A stretch of 16,603 nt of DNA from Bacteroidales bacterium (GTDB lineage Bacteria; Bacteroidota; Bacteroidia; Bacteroidales; Paludibacteraceae): contig CAAFXN010000201.1 in assembly GCA_900766775.1 (NCBI GenBank), positions 1 to 16,603 on the forward strand, read 5' to 3'. The notes below the pieces were generated by a model. That model made no database searches and had not been told where the DNA came from. It saw nothing but the letters and a program-made list of their open reading frames with translations. The position numbers were made by a program, and so were the translations under genes. This document shows, in pieces, positions 1 through 7,806 of this stretch (position 1 is its first letter; the number at the start of each line of letters is the position of its first letter).

Positions 1-1766
1 GAGGGTGCCGCCTCGCCCATGAGGAGGCGCGCCAGCGCAGGACCTGCCATAGTGCCGCCGTGGAAACTATACAGCACAGCGTCGGCTATCTCCAACTCCT
101 GCCCTATGCAGAGCGGGCGTCCCGCCATGATGACCAGCACCACGGGCTTGCCCGTCGCCTTGAGCGCACGCAGTTGGTCGGTCTGGTTGCCCGGCAGGTC
201 GAGGTGCGCACGACAGCGTGCCTCGCCCGAGAGGATACTCTCCTCGCCGCCGAAATAGAGGATGACATCGGCTTGTGCGGCTTGGCGGCAGAAGCGGTTC
301 ATCTCCGCTTGGCTCATCTCTTGGCGCGACCACGGCTTGCCGCCTTGCTCCAGCAGGCGTATCTTGCCTTCCTGCGCCATGCTGCGGAACGCCATCAGCG
401 GCGTGATGGTCATGGAGTCCACCTTGTCGAAGCACCATGTACCGTTCTGGTCGTGTTGGCTGTCCGCCATCGGTCCGCAGACAAAGACGGAGAGAGACCG
501 CGCTTTGCGCTGTCCGACCGTTTCGCTGTCCGATGTCCGACCGCTTCGCTGTCCGACTGATTCACTATCTGTCTGACAGCGCGCAGCGCGGTCTTTCAAC
601 GGCAGCACGCCGTTGTTCTTGAGCAGCACGGCGGCTTCCTCGGCGGCTTGTTGGGCGGCGGCTAAGGCTTCGGGGGCGTAGTACTGCGGGGTATCGACCG
701 CGCAGTAGGGGTGCTCGAACAAGCCCAAGCGGAACTTCAGGCGCAGGATGTCGCGCACGCAGGCGTCTATCTGCTTCATGCTCACCCTACCCTCTTCCAC
801 AAGGCTCTTCAGGTGCCACGGGTAGCCGTGTCCCTCCATGTCCATCTCCATCTGCGCGTTCATGCTCAGCACGGTCGCCTCGCGCAGGTTCTCGCAGTTG
901 CCGTGGGCAACCATGTTCGCCGACGACGCCCAGTCGCTGACAAGCAGTCCGTCGAAGCCCCACTCGCCGCGCAGGATATCCACGTTGAGATGGCGGTTCG
1001 CCGACGCGGGCACGCCGTTCAGGTCGTTGAAGGCGCACATGATAGTGGCGCTACCCGCGTCAATAGCCGCCTTGAAGGGCGGCAGATAGACCTCGCGGAG
1101 CAGCACCTCGGGAATCCATGTGGTGTTGTAGTCGCGTCCGCCCTCGCTGGCAGAGTAGCCGGCAAAGTGCTTCACACAGGCGGCGAGGTCTATCTGCCCT
1201 TTGCCGGTCGCAGGGTCGTAGTCCGTGCCTTGGTAGCCGCGCACGGTGGCGGCAGCCATGACGGAGGTGAGGTAGGTGTCCTCTCCGTAGCCCTCCGCCA
1301 CACGTCCCCAGCGGGGGTCGCGCGCCACGTCCACCATCGGCGAGAACGTCCAGCGCAAGCCCGCCTGCATAGCCTCCTGAGCCGTCAGGTGCGCTGCCTG
1401 CTCCACCAGCGCGGGGTCGAACGTAGCCGCCTGACCCAGCGGGATGGGATAGATAGTGCGGAAGCCGTGGATGATGTCGCGGGCGAAAATCATAGGAATA
1501 CCCAGCCGGGTCTCCTCCACCGCGATACGCTGGTAGTAGTTCGCCTCGGCGCCCAAGCTGTTGAGCATGGAGCCTGCGCCCTGCCGCACTTGGTTAGCAA
1601 TGTCGTCGGAATACCAGCCGCCGCATACCTGCGTCATCTGCCCGATTTTCTCTTCGAGGGTCATCTGACGGAGCAGGGCGTCCACCTTCGCCTCCGTGGG
1701 GTCTTGGGACGTGCAGGCAGCGAGCGCCGCCGCAGAAAAAAGAACAATCAATGAACGTGATTTCAT
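1..1766 (-). CDS. GH3 beta-glucosidase, lipoprotein, partial (C-terminus beyond window)
   Basis: Exo-acting glycoside hydrolase family 3 enzyme that would release glucose from the non-reducing end of beta-glucan oligosaccharides in the periplasm. The frame is open from ATG at 1766 to the window edge (about 588 codons). Residues 1-18 form a lipoprotein signal (LAAC, Cys18). The TIM barrel covers roughly residues 25-360 and includes KHFAGYS, and VSDW supplies the expected catalytic nucleophile Asp278. The second alpha/beta domain begins near LLKNNGVLPLK and contains GPMADS and FGGEES. The terminal FnIII-like domain is missing here. A 35-codon repetitive insertion (489-593) sits exactly between LPLK and VFVCGPMADS, where family members normally have only a few residues. 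The gene is last in the visible operon, 227 bp after the phosphorylase stop. The A/C-rich leader has no Shine-Dalgarno. Family assignment is firm; glucan linkage preference is inferred from the neighbours. Confidence 0.93.
   Translation of the reverse strand, partial: MKSRSLIVLFSAAALAACTSQDPTEAKVDALLRQMTLEEKIGQMTQVCGGWYSDDIANQVRQGAGSMLNSLGAEANYYQRIAVEETRLGIPMIFARDIIHGFRTIYPIPLGQAATFDPALVEQAAHLTAQEAMQAGLRWTFSPMVDVARDPRWGRVAEGYGEDTYLTSVMAAATVRGYQGTDYDPATGKGQIDLAACVKHFAGYSASEGGRDYNTTWIPEVLLREVYLPPFKAAIDAGSATIMCAFNDLNGVPASANRHLNVDILRGEWGFDGLLVSDWASSANMVAHGNCENLREATVLSMNAQMEMDMEGHGYPWHLKSLVEEGRVSMKQIDACVRDILRLKFRLGLFEHPYCAVDTPQYYAPEALAAAQQAAEEAAVLLKNNGVLPLKDRAARCQTDSESVGQRSGRTSDSETVGQRKARSLSVFVCGPMADSQHDQNGTWCFDKVDSMTITPLMAFRSMAQEGKIRLLEQGGKPWSRQEMSQAEMNRFCRQAAQADVILYFGGEESILSGEARCRAHLDLPGNQTDQLRALKATGKPVVLVIMAGRPLCIGQELEIADAVLYSFHGGTMAGPALARLLMGEAAP
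489..593 (-). repeat. In-frame repetitive insertion in the GH3 gene
   Basis: This 105-bp (35-codon) stretch interrupts the GH3 domain junction without breaking the frame. On the minus strand the 10-mer TCGGACAGCG occurs three times, with a further partial TCGGACA between copies, encoding two similar peptides (SVGQRSG and TVGQRKA). An 11-bp palindrome CTGTCAGACAG lies at its upstream end. The block 539-560 matches 5059-5080 in the phosphorylase gene at 21 of 22 positions in the same orientation and the same reading frame (both read SVGQRSG). The boundaries are inferred from where ordinary GH3 sequence stops and resumes. Confidence 0.75.
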
Positions 1767-1820
1767 GGGTATGTTTTATTGGGTGTGTGTTTGTATGCTA
1801 TTTGTTGTTTGACAATCTTG

Positions 1821-1861
1821 GGTGATTCGTAGGTGATTCGTAGGTGATTCGTAGGTGATTC
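1821..1861. repeat. 11-bp tandem array (GGTGATTCGTA)
   Basis: Three perfect copies of GGTGATTCGTA plus eight bases of a fourth lie in the 227-bp spacer between the GH3 start and the phosphorylase stop. The spacer has no credible gene: a 66-codon minus-strand reading frame across it merely translates the repeats. Confidence 0.9.
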
Positions 1862-1901
1862 TGCTACCTTAGCGCTACCCTTGGGCTGCTTTTCCGCGAC
1901 C

Positions 1902-1967
1902 GACCTGCGGACGACCTGCGGGAGACCTGCGGTAATGTTACGGGAGACCCGCGATAGACCCACGATG
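1902..1967. repeat. 11-bp degenerate tandem array (GACCTGCGGNN)
   Basis: Six consecutive 11-bp units can be laid out: three close to GACCTGCGG plus two variable bases, one strongly diverged unit (ATGTTACGGGA), then GACCCGCGATA and GACCCACGATG. It has the same period as the array 40 bp away but a different sequence, and runs into the ATGCCCTC core and the heptamer array at 1973. Confidence 0.75.
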
Positions 1968-1972
1968 CCCTC

Positions 1973-2000
1973 TTAATTCTTAATTCATAATTCTTAATTC
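1973..2000. repeat. 7-bp tandem array overlapping the phosphorylase stop codon
   Basis: Four 7-bp units TTAATTC, TTAATTC, ATAATTC, TTAATTC. On the minus strand the first unit supplies the last sense codon (AAT, Asn) and the TAA stop of the phosphorylase gene, so the array begins inside the gene and continues downstream. Confidence 0.92.
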
Positions 2001-5000
2001 ACTCGTACCACCACTTCCTCTATGCTGCCGTCGCGGGCAAAGAGGCGGCTTGCCCATTCGGCGGGGAGACGGTTTTCGGGGAACGATACGGTGTCGCCGT
2101 TGCGCAGACGGAGGGATATTTGACCATTTGACAATTGACTATTTGACAATTTCTTATAGGTGAAAGGCACCGCGCAGTAGGTGAAGTGCAGTTCGCCGTC
2201 GCAGAACTCATCCTCTCGGAGCAGAACGGGCTCAATATGCAGTGCGCCGTCTGCCACCCGCAAGCCCAGTTCGCGGAAGCGCGAGATGATGTCCTCTTTC
2301 ACCTGCCCCGTCATGCCCGGTTGCTGACACCCCGCATGCACCGGCGTGTGCGAATAGGGGTCGAAGGGGAAGGAGCCGTACTCCGCAGGCGACTTGTGCG
2401 CACCGATACCCTCTTGGATGGCTTCATAGTGTGCTTTCAGACGAACAAGGTCAGCACTATCCGCGCCTGCGTTCTCTATTATCTCACCTACGGCAAGGAG
2501 CAGTTTGCTCACCATGTGCCAGTAGATACAACCCAGTCCTTCGTACTTATAGAAGGTGCCGGAGCGACCGGTGAAAGCATGATGATGGAAAGTCGCCTCG
2601 TAGAGGTCGAGCAGTTGGCGCTCTTCGTCCGCAGTGAGCGACAAGCCTTGCAACGCTTTCTCCAAAAAAGAAGCATTACGGAAGTCGGCATTGAAATGCA
2701 CCTCGCCTTCGCAGTCCTTCGTGAAGAGAGCGGTGTTGAGCAGGCGCTGCACAAGGGGCGAGGAGGCTTGCTCCGCCGTAAGGGTGTTCTTTTGGAAGAA
2801 CGAGGGCAGCGTGCGGTTGGGATAGAGCATGTAACTGCGCTGGTCCTCGCGATAGAGCGCCGACGCGCGCATGGCGTCCAGCAGGTCTGCCGCCTCAGCG
2901 GGCGAGAGATAGCCCGATGAGAGGATAGCCACCTGCCCCTCCAACATCTCGTAGAGGCGCGTGACGGTAAGGGCTTGCGTACCCTCGAAGCGGATGAGGT
3001 TGTAGGCGTGGTAGAGTCCGTCGGGGCGGCGGTTGGACGCGATGGAGCGGTCGAGGAGCGCAAGAGTACGCGCCAAGAAGAGGCGTATATGCTCCGCTTC
3101 CAGTTCCACCTTCTCGCCCGAGAAGCCCGCATAGGCGGCGGTGCGGTATGCCTCGCCTGCCATGCCTGCCGCATCGGTGTATTGGCGACGGGCGATTGCT
3201 TCTTCCGCCCGCGACACAGTCGGGGCGCCCTCAGTGACGCTCTCCATATACTGCTCCACGGCGCGGAGGAGGGCGTAGAGGAACTGCACGACCTCGCGGG
3301 AGACGGCGTAGGTGGTGTCCATGCCGTCGAACAGGCGTTGCAGGAAGACCACGAAGCGGCGCATGTAACAGAGCGTTACCATAGAAGCGCCGTTGCCCAC
3401 CAGCGCGTTGTTCGCGTCGTTCCACTCGGGGCGGAGCGTGTTCATCCATACGCCCGCGTCGGGCACGAGGTTGCTCAGTTTGGTCAAGAGGGTGATGAGC
3501 AGTTTCTCGGTCATGGTAACGAGCAAAGGCTGCCCGTTCGCACCCATCACGAGACGCGCGTCCTGTCCGTACTCGGGCAAGAGGGCGAAGATATGCTTGT
3601 GCAGGTCATCGTCGAAGCGGATGGAGTTCTTGGGGTCTGCCACTATCTCGGCATACGACTTGAAGCGGTATGGCACGTTGGCAAAGGCGAACTCGCGCAT
3701 GCCCGTCATGTCGCGCAACGCCTGCGGCCGGTGGGCGAAACTGAGTTCGAGCAGGCGGCAGAGGTAGATAATCTGGTGGTCGCCCCAGTAGCCGATGTTC
3801 GACCACGGGTTCTCCGGCTCTATCACCTCCCAGTCTATCCCCTCGGAGGTAACCTTATAGGGGTTGTAGCCGTCTATGGTGGTGGCGTTGAGGAACTTGG
3901 CGATGATACCGTTCGTGTAGAGCGGGTAAGAGAGCGAGAGCGCCTCCCAGTTCTGGAAGATGTCGCGCCAGTTGCCCTGATAGGCGATGATACGCTTGCC
4001 GTCCTTGTCGTTGACGCGGATGTCGAACATGTTCCACGGGCGCGAAGGGTCGCCATGGCGGCGGGAGAAAGTGAGCGGCAGGTACTCCAAGAAGAGTCGA
4101 TGGAGTTGGAAATCCTGACAATCCAGCACACGCTGCTCCAGCGCGGTGTAGTCCATCTGCTCGGGCAGTTGCTCCAAGAAAGCGCGGTAGCGCTCCGCCA
4201 GCGCATGGTTGAAGTTAGCGATATGGCGCGCAAAGGCGCGGGTGTCGATACGGTAGTTGTCGCAATAGAAACCGCCGCGCATGGTGTTGAAGAGGGTGTT
4301 GGCGAAGTGGCGTGCCATACCCGCCTCGTCGGCGGTCTGCTGTATGCCGTCGTTCTGCCCTACGATAGCCCGCAGGTTGTCGGTGGTCTGCTGCACGGCT
4401 TTCTCTATCTCCTCGATGGCGTCGGGTTGCGCGAGGCGCTGCATACGCACTCGGACCTCGGTGGCGTCGAGCGCCACGTCGCATACCTCGTACCATGTCC
4501 GTTGGCTGCCCGCGTCGAGCGTGTGCACCACGTGTGCCAACGCTGCTCCGCGCACGCCCTTGCTCTCGGGCTCGTCGGCAATAGGTTGCCCCATGCGGAA
4601 GGCATCGAGTTGGCGGGAGGAGGCGAGCAGACGCGCTTCGGGCAGCCCGAGCGTGAAGACGGCGTTGCAACGGAGCGACTCACTGGGCTCCGCGCGGTCC
4701 ACAAGGATAGCCTCCATGCGGAAGAGCGTGGCGAAAGACAGGCTCTCGGTCTTCTTGTACGCATCGACCAGCGTGGAGAAGACGTTCTGCGTCTTCTGCT
4801 CTACGCCCGACGGCAGGACGTTCTGCAAGCCGTCTATCATCTCTATCGACACGGGCTGCGTGCCGTCGTTGCGCAACGTAGCACGGCGCACCCATCCCCA
4901 CTGCCCCGCGGGCATCCACTCGTAGCAGAACGTAAGCCCGAGGTCGAGGTTCTGCTCCATGAAGAGCAGACGGTTGCCCACCACCGACTTGGCGATGGAA

Positions 5001-5326
5001 CGCTTGGTGCGATACACGCCCATGTATCGGTTGGAGAAAGGCTCCCACGGGAGGGTTAGACCGCTACGCTGTCCGACTGACAGTCTGATTATCGTCTTAG
5101 CGCCGGTGTGGTCGGCGTTCTCGGTGATTTTGTCGTCCGTGTAGTAAGGGAACAGTGCCTGCTCGGGGTTGCGTCTGCCGCAGGAGAGACCGCCCGTGGA
5201 AGAGATATACATCCACAGGTCGGTGTCCGAAGCCAGACTGATGAAGAACGGCGACATACGGTCGAAATGCTCGATGAGATAGTATTTCTCACCATGCAGG
5301 GTCATATAGTGTCCGGTAGGAGTCAT
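1994..5326 (-). CDS. Glycoside phosphorylase, GH149/GH94-like (probable beta-1,3-oligoglucan phosphorylase)
   Basis: A 1110-residue protein without signal peptide or membrane segment, so probably cytoplasmic. It would split imported beta-1,3-gluco-oligosaccharides with phosphate, giving glucose-1-phosphate. Seen: an N-terminal beta-rich region with WMYISSTGGLSCGR and FPYYTDDK, then an (alpha/alpha)-barrel region with YQGNWRDIFQNWEAL (Trp453, Asp455), IDGYNPYKVTSEGIDWEV and GYWGDHQ (Asp516), reminiscent of GH94-type phosphorylases. The length is much greater than typical GH94 (about 800) and fits GH149, known for 1,3-beta-oligoglucan phosphorylases. Which Asp is the catalytic acid I cannot say. 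Two repeat-derived in-frame segments lie near residues 83-89 (5059-5080) and 1058-1070 (2117-2152). It follows the symporter gene by 86 bp, which fits import coupled to phosphorolysis. The start at 5326 has no Shine-Dalgarno; Met8 is an alternative. Confidence 0.8.
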   Translation of the reverse strand: MTPTGHYMTLHGEKYYLIEHFDRMSPFFISLASDTDLWMYISSTGGLSCGRRNPEQALFPYYTDDKITENADHTGAKTIIRLSVGQRSGLTLPWEPFSNRYMGVYRTKRSIAKSVVGNRLLFMEQNLDLGLTFCYEWMPAGQWGWVRRATLRNDGTQPVSIEMIDGLQNVLPSGVEQKTQNVFSTLVDAYKKTESLSFATLFRMEAILVDRAEPSESLRCNAVFTLGLPEARLLASSRQLDAFRMGQPIADEPESKGVRGAALAHVVHTLDAGSQRTWYEVCDVALDATEVRVRMQRLAQPDAIEEIEKAVQQTTDNLRAIVGQNDGIQQTADEAGMARHFANTLFNTMRGGFYCDNYRIDTRAFARHIANFNHALAERYRAFLEQLPEQMDYTALEQRVLDCQDFQLHRLFLEYLPLTFSRRHGDPSRPWNMFDIRVNDKDGKRIIAYQGNWRDIFQNWEALSLSYPLYTNGIIAKFLNATTIDGYNPYKVTSEGIDWEVIEPENPWSNIGYWGDHQIIYLCRLLELSFAHRPQALRDMTGMREFAFANVPYRFKSYAEIVADPKNSIRFDDDLHKHIFALLPEYGQDARLVMGANGQPLLVTMTEKLLITLLTKLSNLVPDAGVWMNTLRPEWNDANNALVGNGASMVTLCYMRRFVVFLQRLFDGMDTTYAVSREVVQFLYALLRAVEQYMESVTEGAPTVSRAEEAIARRQYTDAAGMAGEAYRTAAYAGFSGEKVELEAEHIRLFLARTLALLDRSIASNRRPDGLYHAYNLIRFEGTQALTVTRLYEMLEGQVAILSSGYLSPAEAADLLDAMRASALYREDQRSYMLYPNRTLPSFFQKNTLTAEQASSPLVQRLLNTALFTKDCEGEVHFNADFRNASFLEKALQGLSLTADEERQLLDLYEATFHHHAFTGRSGTFYKYEGLGCIYWHMVSKLLLAVGEIIENAGADSADLVRLKAHYEAIQEGIGAHKSPAEYGSFPFDPYSHTPVHAGCQQPGMTGQVKEDIISRFRELGLRVADGALHIEPVLLREDEFCDGELHFTYCAVPFTYKKLSNSQLSNGQISLRLRNGDTVSFPENRLPAEWASRLFARDGSIEEVVVRVN
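2117..2152 (-). repeat. TTTGAC short tandem array inside the phosphorylase gene
   Basis: On the plus strand the units TATTTGAC, CATTTGAC, AATTGAC, TATTTGAC (8, 8, 7, 8 bp) are followed by AATTTC. On the minus strand they encode LSNSQLSNGQI, between VPFTYKK and SLRLRNGD in the C-terminal domain. The AT-rich composition and 7/8-bp spacing resemble the intergenic arrays of this window rather than the surrounding GC-rich coding sequence. Confidence 0.8.
5059..5080 (-). repeat. Second copy of the GH3-insert repeat, within the phosphorylase gene
   Basis: These 22 bp match 539-560 in the GH3 gene at 21 positions (T546 versus A5066 is the only difference). On the minus strand the segment carries CAGTCGGACAGCG followed by AGCGGTC and is read SVGQRSG in both genes. 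Here it lies between GAKTIIRL and LTLPWEPFSN, in the N-terminal beta domain. Confidence 0.85.
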
Positions 5327-5328
5327 AC

Positions 5329-5356
5329 GTGGTTAGTGGGTAGTTAATAGTTAATA
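5329..5356. repeat. 7-bp array immediately upstream of the phosphorylase start
   Basis: Four 7-bp units on the plus strand: GTGGTTA, GTGGGTA, GTTAATA, GTTAATA. They end two bases from the start codon, so the mRNA leader is almost entirely heptamer repeat. The unit resembles that at 7807-7834. Confidence 0.85.
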
Positions 5357-5386
5357 GTGAATATCTCGTTTGGCACACAATGCAAT

Positions 5387-5414
5387 ATTAACTGTTAATT
5401 GTTAATTGTTAATT
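5387..5414. repeat. 7-bp array overlapping the symporter stop codon
   Basis: Units ATTAACT, then GTTAATT three times, in exact 7-bp register. The array covers the first two bases of the plus-strand complement of the TAA stop at 5413-5415. On the minus strand it presents TAA in all three frames within 28 nt of the stop. Confidence 0.88.
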
Positions 5415-6759
5415 ATCTTCTCTCTTCCAGTTCTTGTTTCATCTGTGCCATGGTGGCGGGGTCGAGGTTATAAAACGCCATGACGATGGCGCAGGAGGCA
5501 TAGAGCACGCCCGGGATGACGCTGACGAGCAGGCGGATACCCCACATCGCCGTGTCAGACTGCACCTCAGCATTCGCTACGAAATGCGTAGCACTCAGTA
5601 TCCATCCCGCTGCCGCAGCGCCTATCGCCCAGCCGAGTTTCTGTGCGAGCACCGAAGCGGAGAAGGTGAGTCCCGTAGTGCGGCGGTTGAACTTCCATTC
5701 GCCGTAGTCCGCCACGTCCGCCAACATCGTCCAGAGCAGAGGCACCGCAGGCGCATACGCCATCTTCGCAAGGATATTGAAAGTATAGACCAGCGGGAGG
5801 TTGTCGCCTGCAGCGAGAATCAGCGCGAAGAAGATACCCGACACGATAGAGGAAGCGATATAGACCGCCTTGTTACCGAAGCGCTTCGCAAGGGGCTTGG
5901 AGGCGGGGAGCGCCACGATGAGGGCTACCGTACCGAGGATATTGAAGAGTTGCACGTTCTCCGCATCGTTGATATAGTACTTAAAGTAGTAAGCGATAGC
6001 GGCGTTTTGCATGGCGAACATGATGAAGGACACGATACCCACGACGGTCAGCACTATCCATGCCTTGTTCATAAAGAGGTACTTGAAGTCGCGCAGCACG
6101 TTGGAGTCTTGCTGCTTGGGAGCCGCCACGCGCTCTTTGGTGGTGAAGAACGCGATGAGGAAGAACGCGATACTCAGTATGCCGAACAAGCCCACGGTGT
6201 ACTGGTAGCCCTGCGCCTGATTGACCTCACCCGCGTTGCCCCATGCGCCTAACCACTTCACCAAGTAGAGCGCCGCGCCGGTAACGATGAACTGCCCGAT
6301 ATAGGCGGCAATGAAACGGTAGGTGTTGAGCCCCGCGCGCTCGTTGGAGTCGTTGGTCATGACCGCGCCGAGCGAGGAGTAAGGCAGGTTGACAAAGGCA
6401 TACGCCGTGCGCAAGAGCAGGCAGGTGATGAGGGCATAGACGAACTTGCCCGTATCGCCGAAGTCAGGCGTGGTGAACGCCATCACCGCAAGGATGGCAT
6501 AAGGCACCGAGCCGAAGAGCAGGTACGGACGGAACTTTCCCCAACGGGAGTTGGTGCGGTCGGAGACGATACCCACCACGGGGTCCATCACCGCGTCCCA
6601 TATACTGCCCACGAACATGATGACACCGGCCATGGCGGGCGACAAGCCATAGATATCGGTGTAGAAAATCAACAACCAAAAGCCTACCAAGTCCCATACG
6701 AAATGAGACGCGGTGTCGCCCAGGCTATAACCTAACTTTTCTTTGATACTGAGTTTCAT
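5413..6759 (-). CDS. GPH-family (MelB-like) sugar:cation symporter, MFS superfamily
   Basis: An inner-membrane transporter expected to import glucan oligosaccharides or disaccharides with a cation. At 448 residues it has the usual length for glycoside-pentoside-hexuronide:cation symporters. Seen: KLGYSLGDTASHFVWDL at the start, the family signature DPVVGIVSDR (Asp59-Arg68) followed by RWGKFRPY (72-79) between transmembrane helices 2 and 3, and about a dozen hydrophobic segments with charged loops. It sits between a GH16 gene (65 bp upstream) and the cytoplasmic phosphorylase gene (86 bp downstream), which suggests it feeds oligosaccharides to the phosphorylase. The substrate is inferred from context only. 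The stop codon runs into a heptamer array, and a 9-bp array lies just before the start. Confidence 0.93.
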   Translation of the reverse strand: MKLSIKEKLGYSLGDTASHFVWDLVGFWLLIFYTDIYGLSPAMAGVIMFVGSIWDAVMDPVVGIVSDRTNSRWGKFRPYLLFGSVPYAILAVMAFTTPDFGDTGKFVYALITCLLLRTAYAFVNLPYSSLGAVMTNDSNERAGLNTYRFIAAYIGQFIVTGAALYLVKWLGAWGNAGEVNQAQGYQYTVGLFGILSIAFFLIAFFTTKERVAAPKQQDSNVLRDFKYLFMNKAWIVLTVVGIVSFIMFAMQNAAIAYYFKYYINDAENVQLFNILGTVALIVALPASKPLAKRFGNKAVYIASSIVSGIFFALILAAGDNLPLVYTFNILAKMAYAPAVPLLWTMLADVADYGEWKFNRRTTGLTFSASVLAQKLGWAIGAAAAGWILSATHFVANAEVQSDTAMWGIRLLVSVIPGVLYASCAIVMAFYNLDPATMAQMKQELEERR

Positions 6760-6762
6760 ATC

Positions 6763-6789
6763 TGTCTATCGGAGTTATCAGAGTATTCA
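6763..6789. repeat. 9-bp tandem array upstream of the symporter start
   Basis: Three 9-bp units: TGTCTATCG (diverged), GAGTTATCA, GAGTATTCA. This is the same unit as the longer array at 13454-13534, and as there it continues directly into the AGAGCATG core. Confidence 0.78.
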
Positions 6790-6803
6790 GAGCATGCGCC
6801 CTC

Positions 6804-6831
6804 ATAATTCCTAATTCCTAATTCTTAATTC
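6804..6831. repeat. 7-bp array overlapping the GH16 stop codon
   Basis: Four exact-register units ATAATTC, CTAATTC, CTAATTC, TTAATTC. The last unit on the plus strand contains the terminal Asn codon and the TAA stop (6825-6827) of the GH16 gene, the same arrangement as at 1973-2000. Downstream, TAA, TAG and TAG fall in three different frames. Confidence 0.92.
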
Positions 6832-7796
6832 CTCTCCCATACTCTCACCCAGTCCACGTACATCTTCACGGGAGTGCCGTCGGCGGGGAGGGCGGTTATC
6901 TGTCGGAAGTTGGGGTCGTCGGCGGTAACCAACTCGGGGTACTTCGGCGTAGTGGGCAGTCCCGGGAAGAAGCCACCCACCGCGAGGTTGAAGACCAAGT
7001 AGAAGGGATGGTTGAAGTAATGCCCGGGCTCGTTGACGGACTTATCGCGCAAGGAAAGCGCGAAGTAGGGCGCTACGTCGGGATACAGGTCTTGGTCGAG
7101 GTACATAGCGAGGGTGTCGGGTGTCCAGAGGAGGGTGAAGGTATGGAAGTCGCCCTGCACGGCGTACGGTGCCTCACACACACCCGCACGGTTGGGATAC
7201 TTGCCGTTGTTGAACGCCTCTCCCCAGTGGGCAGCACCGTTGAAATAGCGGTCTTGCAGCCCTTTCTCTATGCCGTCTTTATGCCCCATCTCCACGATGT
7301 CTATCTCGCCGCACTTGGGCCACACTACCCTGCCCTGCTCTGCCAGCACGTCCGCCTGTTGGTCCACCGCGTCGTCGTTGCCGAGGTCAGTAGCGAGGTT
7401 GTTGCCCAGCATCCAGAAAGCGGGCCACAGGCCGTCGGCGGTATAGGGGAAAGCGATACGCGCCTCCACCTTGCCGTAGTGCACCAAGACCTTGTCCTGC
7501 GTGTTGAGCCGCGCGGAGGTGGCGGGACGGTTGCCATAGTCTTCGCGGCGGGCGGAGAGCACGAGGCAACTCTCGCCCGACACGGGATGGCGCTCTATGC
7601 TGACATTGCGCGGGGTGTAATACTGCATCTCGGCGTTGCCACCGCCGCGGGCGTTGTCGTCCACGTTCCAATAGGCGGCATTGAGCGTCGTACCCTCGAA
7701 GTTGTCTTCCCAGACCAAGCGGTACGCCTCTTTCTGTCCGCAGCCGTACAACGCTGCTGCCATCATCGCTATGGCTATGTAATGGTTTGTTTTCAT
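6825..7796 (-). CDS. GH16 endo-beta-1,3-glucanase (laminarinase-type), lipoprotein
   Basis: A 323-residue protein: lipoprotein signal (ALYGC, Cys19) directly followed by a single GH16 jelly-roll domain from about residue 25 to the end (VDWVRVW). The active-site strand CGEIDIVEMGH carries the ExDxxE motif of bulged GH16 enzymes, with Glu164 as expected nucleophile, Asp166, and Glu169 as acid/base. Trp-rich substrate-cleft segments are visible (GLWPAFWMLG, GAAHWGEAF). An insert rich in Asp/Gln (about residues 132-157) precedes the catalytic strand. A surface or periplasmic endo-glucanase role follows from the signal and the PUL context; beta-1,3 versus mixed-linkage preference cannot be decided by eye. 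The last residue Asn and the stop codon are provided by a heptamer repeat. Confidence 0.95.
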   Translation of the reverse strand: MKTNHYIAIAMMAAALYGCGQKEAYRLVWEDNFEGTTLNAAYWNVDDNARGGGNAEMQYYTPRNVSIERHPVSGESCLVLSARREDYGNRPATSARLNTQDKVLVHYGKVEARIAFPYTADGLWPAFWMLGNNLATDLGNDDAVDQQADVLAEQGRVVWPKCGEIDIVEMGHKDGIEKGLQDRYFNGAAHWGEAFNNGKYPNRAGVCEAPYAVQGDFHTFTLLWTPDTLAMYLDQDLYPDVAPYFALSLRDKSVNEPGHYFNHPFYLVFNLAVGGFFPGLPTTPKYPELVTADDPNFRQITALPADGTPVKMYVDWVRVWERN

Positions 7797-7806
7797 GTGT
7801 TCAATA

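Noticed and set aside
489..593. Frameshift or assembly error in GH3
   Set aside because: Codon-by-codon reading shows the frame open on both sides and through the repeat, with correct GH3 sequence before and after; an in-frame insertion explains it.
1821..1861. CRISPR array
   Set aside because: Units are contiguous 11-mers without spacers; no 24-40 bp repeats and no cas genes in the window.
1763..1963. 66-codon minus-strand reading frame upstream of GH3
   Set aside because: It is a translation of the 11-bp arrays and leader, overlaps the GH3 start, and has no protein-like composition.
2975..5059. 694-codon plus-strand frame opposite the phosphorylase
   Set aside because: Antisense shadow of a GC-rich gene. 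The minus-strand frame carries recognisable phosphorylase motifs, while this one has skewed His/Val/Arg composition and no known motif. The same holds for the long plus-strand frames at 711-1754, 7872-8843, 9042-10037, 10398-11327 and 13598-14710.
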